Assembly: GCF_001705515.1 (NCBI RefSeq)
Contig: NZ_MDJS01000003.1
Coordinates: forward strand, 744,001 to 808,000
Source: Mucilaginibacter sp. PPCGB 2223
GTDB taxonomy: Bacteria > Bacteroidota > Bacteroidia > Sphingobacteriales > Sphingobacteriaceae
Direction: 5' to 3'
Length of the DNA stretch: 64,000 nucleotides
The notes beneath the pieces were generated by a model that did not search any database, was not told the DNA's origin, and saw nothing but the letters and a program-made list of their open reading frames with translations. The position numbers and the translations under genes are program-made. This document shows, piece by piece, positions 23,778 to 30,951 of the stretch; the stretch's first letter is position 1; every line of letters begins with the position of its first letter.

Positions 23778-25331
23778 TTAAAGTGAATTATTTGATGAAT
23801 TTTGATGTTGGTAAAAGGTTAGTCGTTTATAATTCTCGCCATCGGGGAAGGGTTTTCCCTGGCGATGTATGATCGCTTGCACCATGTAATTATTTTGTGG
23901 CCCACCTGTCTTAAGCCTTACGAAGTCTTCGGGTCTGACAACTTTTTTAAGTTGCAATGCTTCCGAAGTACCGCGATTAACCTCTTTTGTCGTGAACCCA
24001 TATGAGTTTGAGGGATTAAAAACTTCGGCCTCGCCGATTAAATCGCTTGCCCATTTATTAGTTTCAATACAGGTATTAGCGTGAAAAATCTTTGTCCCGA
24101 AATTGCCGAGCAGGGACTTAACCCTGTATTCTGTTTTATCACTGCCCATCGCTACATAGAAATTCGGAAGGTTCTGGGTCAACACAACATTGCAAATCCA
24201 GCTACTACGTGCCGTTGCCTGAAACTCGCTATCACTCTCAAATACGAAATGTTGCGCCTCGTCTGCAAAAAGGAATACGGGCAGGGGGCGATCGGTAATT
24301 TTGCGCTTCTCCATCGCACGCTGCCAGCAATATTTCACGATCATCTGGCAAGATTTGCCAACATTGTGATACCGCTTAACTGGCAGATTGATGAGTATAA
24401 TCTTGCCGTGAAAGCAATCCTCCGGCACAACCGTAGATGATCTATTGCAAAACAGTGAGTAAATTGGCTCCCGTAAAAGATTGTAAAGGAATCCCGATAC
24501 GGTGTAAGTTATTACCGATTTTGTTTTGGGGCTTAACGATTTAAGGCTCCTGTAAAAATATTCGGCCAAAAAACTGAATATGCGCGCATCGGGCAATGCA
24601 TCATTAACCGCTTTTGTGAAGCTTTGCAGGTCAGTGATTTTCAGATCAGGGTTACTGATATTCGTTGCCTTCCATTTATCAACCTGTGCATGGACGTTTT
24701 TTGCGGCCAGGGCATACGCTAATTCAAAAGCAGTGGGTTCTTTAGCTTCTTTTCCTTCATTGCCTTTAACTGTCGGAATTTCCGGCTCGGGCAACGACTG
24801 AACGATGTTGTAAATATTTTCTACAGTGACCTTACCAAAAGCTAACGAGCACAAATCAATTACGTTTGCGATTAACATGCGTACGGCAGCAACCCAAAAA
24901 CCATCATCGCTTGTACCGCCCATTTTCTGCGAACTGGCCTCAATAACGGTCATCAATAATTCAACAATGTTCGTCGTTAAAGCTTTGTTGCCGTCGGATA
25001 ACATCGATTCATATTCAAGGAAATTGAATCGATGCCCATTGGCAACATCCGGATCAATTACTATCAAATCATGTTCACGGCCAGCTTCGATGCAGTATTG
25101 CAAAAACGTTTCCTTATCCTCAATTTTTGCCGTAAGTACCAATCCGCCAAACCCATTGTTGAGAAACGCCATCGCTATTTTCCTGCCTGACGACGAGGTT
25201 TTACCGGCGCCTGTAGCCCCGAATACGGCTGTGCCACAACATGCATCACGTAGAGTCCAATTGTTGGAACCGAACCCGTCCCCGAACCGCATTAGCGGCA
25301 TATCTAAATTTATTTTGTTTTGTTCTTTCAT
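23778..25331 (-). CDS. VirD4/TraG/TrwB-like coupling ATPase
   Basis: About 517 residues from the ATG at 25331; an upstream in-frame start at 25349 adds six residues. Walker A is FGATGAGKTSSS near residue 40 and the Walker B region is PVFLFADEAQHFVF near 350, with the later VLTQNLPNFYVAMGSD motif typical of type IV coupling proteins. It would dock the relaxase-DNA complex to a secretion channel and power DNA export. Unlike TrwB it starts almost at the P-loop, so the usual two N-terminal TM helices are missing. The next gene encodes a membrane protein. The channel itself is not encoded here. Confidence 0.9.
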   Translation of the reverse strand: MKEQNKINLDMPLMRFGDGFGSNNWTLRDACCGTAVFGATGAGKTSSSGRKIAMAFLNNGFGGLVLTAKIEDKETFLQYCIEAGREHDLIVIDPDVANGHRFNFLEYESMLSDGNKALTTNIVELLMTVIEASSQKMGGTSDDGFWVAAVRMLIANVIDLCSLAFGKVTVENIYNIVQSLPEPEIPTVKGNEGKEAKEPTAFELAYALAAKNVHAQVDKWKATNISNPDLKITDLQSFTKAVNDALPDARIFSFLAEYFYRSLKSLSPKTKSVITYTVSGFLYNLLREPIYSLFCNRSSTVVPEDCFHGKIILINLPVKRYHNVGKSCQMIVKYCWQRAMEKRKITDRPLPVFLFADEAQHFVFESDSEFQATARSSWICNVVLTQNLPNFYVAMGSDKTEYRVKSLLGNFGTKIFHANTCIETNKWASDLIGEAEVFNPSNSYGFTTKEVNRGTSEALQLKKVVRPEDFVRLKTGGPQNNYMVQAIIHRQGKPFPDGENYKRLTFYQHQNSSNNSL

Positions 25332-25402
25332 AAGACAAAGGAGTAGCAAACTCGACCCAGATCATGGATCGCAGTAGGTGTTAAAATTTAAATTCAGGAT
25401 TT

Positions 25403-25434
25403 AAAACCCGCCCGGCTGGCCTCGCACGGGCAGG
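25403..25434 (-). terminator. Terminator of the small-gene unit (minus strand)
   Basis: Read on the minus strand, CCTGCCCG (from 25434) pairs with CGGGCGGG (to 25407, one mismatch) and is followed by TTTTAAAT. It ends the 25445-25935 unit before the coupling operon, so the coupling gene has its own promoter. Confidence 0.75.
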
Positions 25435-25444
25435 TGGTTAGTGA

Positions 25445-25651
25445 CTATTTCTTTATAGCTTGGCCGAAGAGAATACCGGGTAGATTTGTAAACTTATCCG
25501 TATTGTCTTCGATCTCTAATTCGCCATCTTTCAAGATACAAGAGTACACAGTTTGAGAGGTATAGGTAACTTTTAAGCGCCCCTCTTTGTTTAATCTATC
25601 GACGTACTCCTTTGCGGCTTCCATCATTTCCTTTTTTGATTTATTTGGCAT
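25445..25651 (-). CDS. Small hypothetical protein (68 aa)
   Basis: A 68-residue protein (MPNKSKKEMMEAAKEYVDRL, then KVTYTSQTVYSCILKDGELE) with an N-terminal amphipathic helix and a short beta-rich C-terminus ending in LFGQAIKK. No known domain. It is followed by a terminator and preceded by another small gene on the same strand with a 7-bp inverted repeat between them. Confidence 0.55.
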   Translation of the reverse strand: MPNKSKKEMMEAAKEYVDRLNKEGRLKVTYTSQTVYSCILKDGELEIEDNTDKFTNLPGILFGQAIKK

Positions 25652-25673
25652 TCTATTAGAATTAAAAATGTTT

Positions 25674-25698
25674 GTGACCCTGTTACAGCGCGGGTCAC
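25674..25698. other. Perfect 7-bp inverted repeat, alternative oriT/operator
   Basis: GTGACCC (25674-25680) and GGGTCAC (25692-25698) are perfect complements with an 11-nt loop containing GTTACAG. It lies in the 113-bp gap between two small minus-strand genes. It could be an operator, or a second candidate for the transfer origin. Confidence 0.35.
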
Positions 25699-25764
25699 GA
25701 TCCGCTGCCTGAGTTAAAGATTTCGGCGTTATTCTTATACACGTGTAATATTTTTATTTATGGG

Positions 25765-25935
25765 TTATTCATCATCCATGGCAAGAAATGCCCAACTTGT
25801 GTTTGGAGTGCTAAATAACTCCGCATCGTTTGCGGGTTGCGCCGGTTCAGGCTTTTCAACCTGAATTTGGCTTTTTTGCATACTCTCGTATACATGTGCC
25901 ATGCCTTTATCTATGTTTATAATCGTCCTTTCCAT
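25765..25935 (-). CDS. Small hypothetical protein (56 aa)
   Basis: A minus-strand frame from ATG at 25935 to TAA at 25765 encodes 56 residues: MERTIINIDKGMAHVYESMQ, a Pro/Gln/Glu-rich linker (VEKPEPAQPANDAEL), and TSWAFLAMDDE at the end. The composition is coding-like and it fills an otherwise empty gap. It is divergent from the 104-aa gene at 26013 (77 bp between starts), so they share a promoter region. No domain is recognised. Confidence 0.5.
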   Translation of the reverse strand: MERTIINIDKGMAHVYESMQKSQIQVEKPEPAQPANDAELFSTPNTSWAFLAMDDE

Positions 25936-26012
25936 GATTTTAACTATTTATTGCTTGACTTCGATCTTTAGTTATGTATACTACACACAATAGCATCCCG
26001 AAGGAGATAAGT

Positions 26013-26327
26013 ATGCCACGCCGCCCTAATGCTCTCAAAGATCAATTTCTTGATCCACCCGATCTTGAAAGCGTATTTGCGGAATACGCTTCCATGCACA
26101 ATACAGAACAAACGATTGCTTACCTTGATGGGGTAACGGCTGTCTTTAATATTGTTCATGAGATGCTGTTTGCCAAAATGAAAGATGGGTCGCGATGGAC
26201 AGAAACTCGGGAACGTGCTTTTAGTCAAATTGATCATTTTATTGATGTTAAAGGTGATTTACTGGATCGTTTGAATTCCGAATACGATGAGTTAAGAAAA
26301 TCACCTAACCCCAGCCCTGAATTCTGA
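26013..26327 (+). CDS. Hypothetical protein (104 aa)
   Basis: A 104-residue helical protein. The start at 26013 is chosen because AAGGAG lies 7 nt upstream, an unusually good ribosome-binding site for this phylum; the frame is open further upstream. The sequence MPRRPNALKDQFLDPPDLES, then YASMHNTEQTIAYLDGVTAV and HFIDVKGDLLDRLNSEYDEL suggests an alpha-helical bundle. No domain is known to me. It may belong with the downstream cassette or be independent; the following operator-like repeat argues for a separate unit. Confidence 0.6.
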   Translation: MPRRPNALKDQFLDPPDLESVFAEYASMHNTEQTIAYLDGVTAVFNIVHEMLFAKMKDGSRWTETRERAFSQIDHFIDVKGDLLDRLNSEYDELRKSPNPSPEF

Positions 26328-26379
26328 TACAACATTACGGCACTAATCAACCTTTCCGTCTTAAAAAAAATTTGCAGGT

Positions 26380-26414
26380 ATTCCCAAAAAACGTAAATTG
26401 GGAATTTTGGGAAT
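26380..26414 (+). promoter_or_regulatory. Operator-like 10-bp inverted repeat
   Basis: ATTCCCAAAA (26380-26389) and TTTTGGGAAT (26405-26414) are perfect complements, with a further TTGGGAATT overlap, and end 9 nt before the ATG at 26424. The position over the start region suggests repression of transcription or translation of the two-gene cassette that follows. Confidence 0.5.
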
Positions 26415-26423
26415 TGATTTTAT

Positions 26424-27578
26424 ATGAAGCTAAATGGGTTGATATTCAGCCACTTTTACAAAGTGGTTACGGATCATATTTACAGTAATGAGCTAATAGA
26501 AGCTCAGCGAAAAAAATTCAAATCTGATGGATCAGCGATTTGGTATGAACGACCGTTTAGTAAGGAGAAGGGGCCTTTTATATATGATTTGTATTTGCCT
26601 TCTGGTACCGACCAAGACTACCTGATAAAGTTAAAGAGCAAATTCAAGGCTGACACTGGCCTTGAAATAGAGGTCAACGACAAAGTTATCATTCATTGTC
26701 TTGAAAAAAAGCTCGATGGATATCCATTTCCCCAAGAGATACCTAAAGAATACGCGCTAATAGACCGCATAAGGGCTAAGGTTTTAATGCAATTATTTAT
26801 CCGAAAAAACCTGTCAACTTACTATTTAGATAACTTGATGTACTATGAGGTTTACGACGAAAAGCACAAGAAACTAATTATAGACAATCTAAACCGTAAG
26901 AAACCGAAAGGCTTGACCTCCACAAAAAGTCAAACGGACAACACTACTTTTGAAATCACTCCCGATGAGCTTTGGCGATTTCAGACTCATCGAAAACTAT
27001 TAGAATTCATTGAACAATATTTTAAACTGTTAAACGACCATAATTTCAAAGCTGCTATGAATATGTGGCATCCCGTTATTCGACAGCAAGCCTGGGGAAA
27101 TAAGGTTGCCGAATTTCAAAGAGTATATTGGACACTCGAAAAGGTTAGCCTAAAAGGACTTTATTTGGAGGATAAACAACCTAACGAGTCAATACATAAG
27201 TTTCGAGTAATGTATGTCGAAGAAATTACAATTCAATATGCGGAAGATTTATTTGATTTATTAGACAATACAGCCCTAAACGATACCAAAAAAATAGTTA
27301 GCTCCATCAATAGTTTTTTGGCTCGGACCGAAAGAAATAATTTTAGAATTTCTGAGTTGCCATTAAAAAGCTTACTTGATTTTTCAGCGATTGAACAATT
27401 ACATATATTGGGGGCCTATGATCAACAACGTTTAGAAAACGTACTGCCGGATAGGCGTAAAATGGGGTTATACAAATCTATCCTCTATGAAGTTGAAGTA
27501 GCGCCGTCCGGTGAATTCCTTTTTTATCAAGCTTTGTACGAACAAGTTCATAATCATTACTATGAAACGACATGGTAG
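26424..27578 (+). CDS. Hypothetical protein with an NTF2-like middle
   Basis: A 384-residue soluble protein not recognised as a known family. The segment around residues 190-270 (RKLLEFIEQYFKLLNDHNF, then AAMNMWHPVIRQQAW, later KFRVMYVEEITIQY) has the helix-then-curved-sheet pattern of NTF2-like (SnoaL/DUF4440) domains. The N-terminal part is rich in Lys and Tyr. It overlaps the next gene by 7 nt (27572-27578), so both are translated together. A soluble protein with a membrane partner next to Gabija would fit an uncharacterised defence or toxin cassette, but nothing in the sequence proves it. Confidence 0.6.
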   Translation: MKLNGLIFSHFYKVVTDHIYSNELIEAQRKKFKSDGSAIWYERPFSKEKGPFIYDLYLPSGTDQDYLIKLKSKFKADTGLEIEVNDKVIIHCLEKKLDGYPFPQEIPKEYALIDRIRAKVLMQLFIRKNLSTYYLDNLMYYEVYDEKHKKLIIDNLNRKKPKGLTSTKSQTDNTTFEITPDELWRFQTHRKLLEFIEQYFKLLNDHNFKAAMNMWHPVIRQQAWGNKVAEFQRVYWTLEKVSLKGLYLEDKQPNESIHKFRVMYVEEITIQYAEDLFDLLDNTALNDTKKIVSSINSFLARTERNNFRISELPLKSLLDFSAIEQLHILGAYDQQRLENVLPDRRKMGLYKSILYEVEVAPSGEFLFYQALYEQVHNHYYETTW

Positions 27579-28270
27579 TATTGGGTGAATACATTCTTTG
27601 CCTAATAGTAATGGCAAGTATCTCGGTAATATTGAACAGATCAATAGCTCCAAAAAAATGGCAGGCTGAAGATTTTTTATTTGGCTATGAAGTAAGTATC
27701 GCAGTAATAGCAATCCTTATACTTTTTATTTACGACGAATTTAACTTAGGAATTAAAGCTGTAGAAAAAGTCCGATTGTCATTAAAATCTATAGTGGCCG
27801 TGTATCAAGTGCCGTTGATTGGGTATTTAACTAAAGTATTATACATGACATCACTTTTAATACTTCAAAAGATGCTTACTGAGCAAATAAAAAGCAATTA
27901 TTTTATTTGGAAACGGTGGCGAATTGTAATATCTACAAATATGGCTTCTATGATATCATGTTTCGCTATTCTTGTTCCATTCCATCAAGTTTTTGTTAGC
28001 CCCTGGCCTTTTATGATAGGTTTATTGATTGTTATTTTTTCAATGTGGGTTAATAAGACGGATTTAATTGACAGGATTGATTATTGGATTATTTGTGAAG
28101 CTTTGCTATTATTATTGTCACGATTAACGAACGATACAATGAATCAAACCTCATGTTATTTTGCACTATCAATTACAAATATCTTTCAAATCATAACAGT
28201 TTTCCGCAAAAAAGATCAGGGAGGGACGAAACCGCCAATGAAACCTCGTGATAAAATATTCTACTCATAA
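27572..28270 (+). CDS. Polytopic membrane protein (232 aa)
   Basis: A 232-residue protein with about six predicted TM segments (EYILCLIVMASISVIL; YEVSIAVIAILILFIY; PLIGYLTKVLYMTSLLIL; MASMISCFAILVPFH; FMIGLLIVIFSMWV; ICEALLLLLSRL) and a basic cytosolic tail. No known family. It overlaps the upstream gene by 7 nt. Its 3' end overlaps the converging gene at 28265 by 6 nt, which is unusually tight. If the pair is a defence system this would be the membrane effector; a signalling or sensory role is equally possible. Confidence 0.6.
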   Translation: MVVLGEYILCLIVMASISVILNRSIAPKKWQAEDFLFGYEVSIAVIAILILFIYDEFNLGIKAVEKVRLSLKSIVAVYQVPLIGYLTKVLYMTSLLILQKMLTEQIKSNYFIWKRWRIVISTNMASMISCFAILVPFHQVFVSPWPFMIGLLIVIFSMWVNKTDLIDRIDYWIICEALLLLLSRLTNDTMNQTSCYFALSITNIFQIITVFRKKDQGGTKPPMKPRDKIFYS

Positions 28271-28906
28271 GGCTGCGTTACTCACTTTTCGGAACCATAC
28301 AATGCTTTGCGCCTCGTAGTCGGCTTCGGTTCTTTTTTCATCGAATGGCATTTTAGCGTCGGCCATCCGGCACCGCATCAACAACTCGGCATAAATGGAT
28401 AAACTTATGCCTGGCTCATGATCTGCAAAATGAATAATTCTTGATCGCGCTGCATCTTTGAGTTCGAGAAATAGTGTATTGTACAGTCTATAAATTTCTT
28501 CTGGGTAGTCATCAATGGCGTGCGGCTCCATATCTCGCTCGTAAATTTCATCGATGTGCGGATCGCAGCTATCAAATAAAGTATCAATGTCTCCGTGCTT
28601 GTGATCGTATTCATACAGCAATTGTCTTATTGCCGGTTCGCTTGGAAAGGTGACATCACGCCGCGGTAAATACCCTAACTGACACCTGATCTGGTTTAAC
28701 GCCTCTTCTGCGTATTCCGACATGGTTAAAGCATTACTATGAATTTGGTCAGCATTACTTTGGCTGAAATTCGGCTCAGCGAAATCACTTTGACGCTCAA
28801 TTCCAATCAGCTTTTCAAGCTGTATTATTGCATTTTGTGATGATATTGAACCATTCCCAGTCATATCGTTCACCCACTTTTGTTTGCGTATGCTGTATCT
28901 TAGCAT
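28265..28906 (-). CDS. Hypothetical protein (213 aa)
   Basis: A 213-residue acidic, soluble protein without a recognised domain. A start at 28864 (MTGNGSISSQ) is also possible and would widen the divergent promoter region with the next gene. The C-terminal half is helical (YRLYNTLFLELKDAARSRII, then ISLSIYAELLMRC). The stop codon overlaps that of the membrane protein gene on the other strand, an arrangement that suggests the segments were juxtaposed by recombination. Confidence 0.6.
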   Translation of the reverse strand: MLRYSIRKQKWVNDMTGNGSISSQNAIIQLEKLIGIERQSDFAEPNFSQSNADQIHSNALTMSEYAEEALNQIRCQLGYLPRRDVTFPSEPAIRQLLYEYDHKHGDIDTLFDSCDPHIDEIYERDMEPHAIDDYPEEIYRLYNTLFLELKDAARSRIIHFADHEPGISLSIYAELLMRCRMADAKMPFDEKRTEADYEAQSIVWFRKVSNAAL

Positions 28907-28939
28907 AAGTAGATTAGCGTTTCAATAAATTGTTGAGGT

Positions 28940-29515
28940 ATGAGCGAAGAAATTAAATATGAGCCTTTATTCCCGAAGCAATTAGAACATCTGAATAAAG
29001 ACTCTGAGCAATTCAAAACGCAGATAAGCGCTATCGACCATGAACTGGAGAATGCTCCAAAAGACGAGGGGCCAAACCCTAAAAACAGGCCGCCTGGCCC
29101 GGAAGGTTACGATACCGGTATGCGTGGAAGACGCGCGCAATACTTGGATTCAACACGCGAACGTCGGATCAAAACTTATCGTTCAGCTATCGAAAAAAAT
29201 ATCAGTCCCCTTGATGCCAAAGAGCAACAAATCATTCTCTCCCGATATGATTTTGAAACCAGTAAAAATGGCTTTAAAAACTATTCAAAGCAAAATTTGA
29301 AAGAAGTCAAAAGCGTTACTAAAGAAGATAAAGCGTCTTTTGATTTTATGGCCGCCAGTTATTTCAGCAAATATCAGCAACCCGAAATTCCCGAGGCCCA
29401 TGAAAAAGAAAATATCGATACCTGGTCTGAACGGTACATAGATATGCTAAATAGCTATCGCAATGAAGAAATCAACCGTGATATAGAAAAGGAACTGGAA
29501 ATCGAGCCGCAATGA
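28940..29515 (+). CDS. Charged helical hypothetical protein (191 aa)
   Basis: A 191-residue hydrophilic protein (LEHLNKDSEQFKTQISAIDH, then TGMRGRRAQYLDSTRERRIK, later YIDMLNSYRNEEINRDIEKE). There is a Pro-Gly-Asn-rich linker near residues 45-58. No signal, TM or named domain. It is divergent from 28906 and lies 52 bp before the Schlafen-like gene. It may be in an operon with that gene, or be a remote paralogue of the 147-aa protein upstream of the relaxase. Confidence 0.55.
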   Translation: MSEEIKYEPLFPKQLEHLNKDSEQFKTQISAIDHELENAPKDEGPNPKNRPPGPEGYDTGMRGRRAQYLDSTRERRIKTYRSAIEKNISPLDAKEQQIILSRYDFETSKNGFKNYSKQNLKEVKSVTKEDKASFDFMAASYFSKYQQPEIPEAHEKENIDTWSERYIDMLNSYRNEEINRDIEKELEIEPQ

Positions 29516-29567
29516 TCACTTGTAATTCTTTATTTAATGTTCGTATTTTTAATACAAAGAATACAGA

Positions 29568-30725
29568 ATGGATATTGAGGAACTTATCAGATATTACCCG
29601 GAAGGCCCGTTTTTAGATTTTAAATTTGAGGAATACAAAGGGCAAAACAAGCACGAATTAATCAGGGATGTTTTGGCATTTGCTAACGCCTCGATAGCTG
29701 GTGATCGTTATATAATAATTGGCGTAAAAAAATCGGGTGACGATATTGTGTTGAATTCAATCGAAAAGCCATCGGATCCCGCCCACATCCAGCAGTATAT
29801 ACATGAGAATATCGGCCCTGAACTTGAGATCAGCTACGAACCTTTTTTATTTGAAAATAAACAGCTCATGGTTTTGAAAATCCATGGACCTAACGACCAA
29901 CCATATTTTGCCTTAAAGAATTTACAAAACGATAAGTCGAAATGTGTCGTTCGTGAAAATGAAATACTAATCAGAAAAGGGAGCTACAAAAAACTTATAA
30001 GCAGGATTGACCTCGATCGTATTTATTCGAAACGTTTTAGTGTTAAAAGCTTAGAGGACAAAATATCAGTAGTTTTTGAAGATGGTACAAAGAAAATATC
30101 GGTGCCTTGTGCTCGAAATATGGTGCTGCCTTCACAACGAAATAAGCATGAAATACTTCGTTATCTAAGGCAAAAGGAAGCAATAATGAATCGATCAGGG
30201 TGGGATTACTTACAGCATCTCGATCAGTTTATCGACACGCCCAAAACACATTATAGCCAGATGGATATTCGTGAATTAAAAGATCGGCTCCAAACCGTCG
30301 AAATGAATTATAAGGATGAAGATTATCATTACATTCACGAGGAAAGGGCGTATCGGCTCAGCTTGAAGATTAGCAATACAAGTGAGCAACATTTGGAAAA
30401 TGCTGTGATTACTCTTCGATTTCCTAAGTTGGCAGGTTTTACAGTTTCTCCCGGAATCGCGTTGAACACCTATCAGCAAACTATAGTTACCGGCATAAAT
30501 TATCAAAAGGGATATCCAAAAGTTACAATGGAGGAAAGTTCAACGTTCGTTCAAAGTGAAATTGGTGATATCCGACACATGCTTCCTGCACTTGCATTTG
30601 AAAAGCCGCTTCGGTTAGCAATTTCAGAAAGTCTAACTGGCCAATCTCTCAAATTTATAGCGACAATTCACGGGCGCAACCTACCTACACCACAAAATCA
30701 TGAATTGGAATTAGAGTTTGTGTAG
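29568..30725 (+). CDS. Schlafen AlbA_2-domain protein
   Basis: A 385-residue protein. Residues 1-140 are an AlbA_2 (SLFN/AAA_4) domain: FLDFKFEEYKGQNKHELIRD, LAFANASIAGDRYIIIGVK and the later KCVVRENEILIRKGS strand, equal to the GGxIxIGVxDDG and RxGSxT signatures of the family. The C-terminal ~230 residues are beta-rich with no known domain. AlbA_2 proteins bind nucleic acids, and several are nucleases or regulators; they recur in bacterial defence islands. Here it lies 226 bp upstream of Gabija and may be an independent defence gene. Confidence 0.78.
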   Translation: MDIEELIRYYPEGPFLDFKFEEYKGQNKHELIRDVLAFANASIAGDRYIIIGVKKSGDDIVLNSIEKPSDPAHIQQYIHENIGPELEISYEPFLFENKQLMVLKIHGPNDQPYFALKNLQNDKSKCVVRENEILIRKGSYKKLISRIDLDRIYSKRFSVKSLEDKISVVFEDGTKKISVPCARNMVLPSQRNKHEILRYLRQKEAIMNRSGWDYLQHLDQFIDTPKTHYSQMDIRELKDRLQTVEMNYKDEDYHYIHEERAYRLSLKISNTSEQHLENAVITLRFPKLAGFTVSPGIALNTYQQTIVTGINYQKGYPKVTMEESSTFVQSEIGDIRHMLPALAFEKPLRLAISESLTGQSLKFIATIHGRNLPTPQNHELELEFV

Positions 30726-30951
30726 AGATAACCGACGAAATTGCCAATTCTCTTTTGTAATAATTGGCTCGACTGAAAAGGCTGAATTCAATGCAAACGT
30801 ACCTTGATTTTTTCCATTTGGATTTAACCCCAATAGGTTAAATAACGAGTTAAATAGTCTCTTAAAACAGAAATATTATTTTGCTATCTTTAATAAAGAA
30901 TCATAAGTGGCGTATTTAACTCTATATTGATTCATTAAGGTTTTGGCAATT

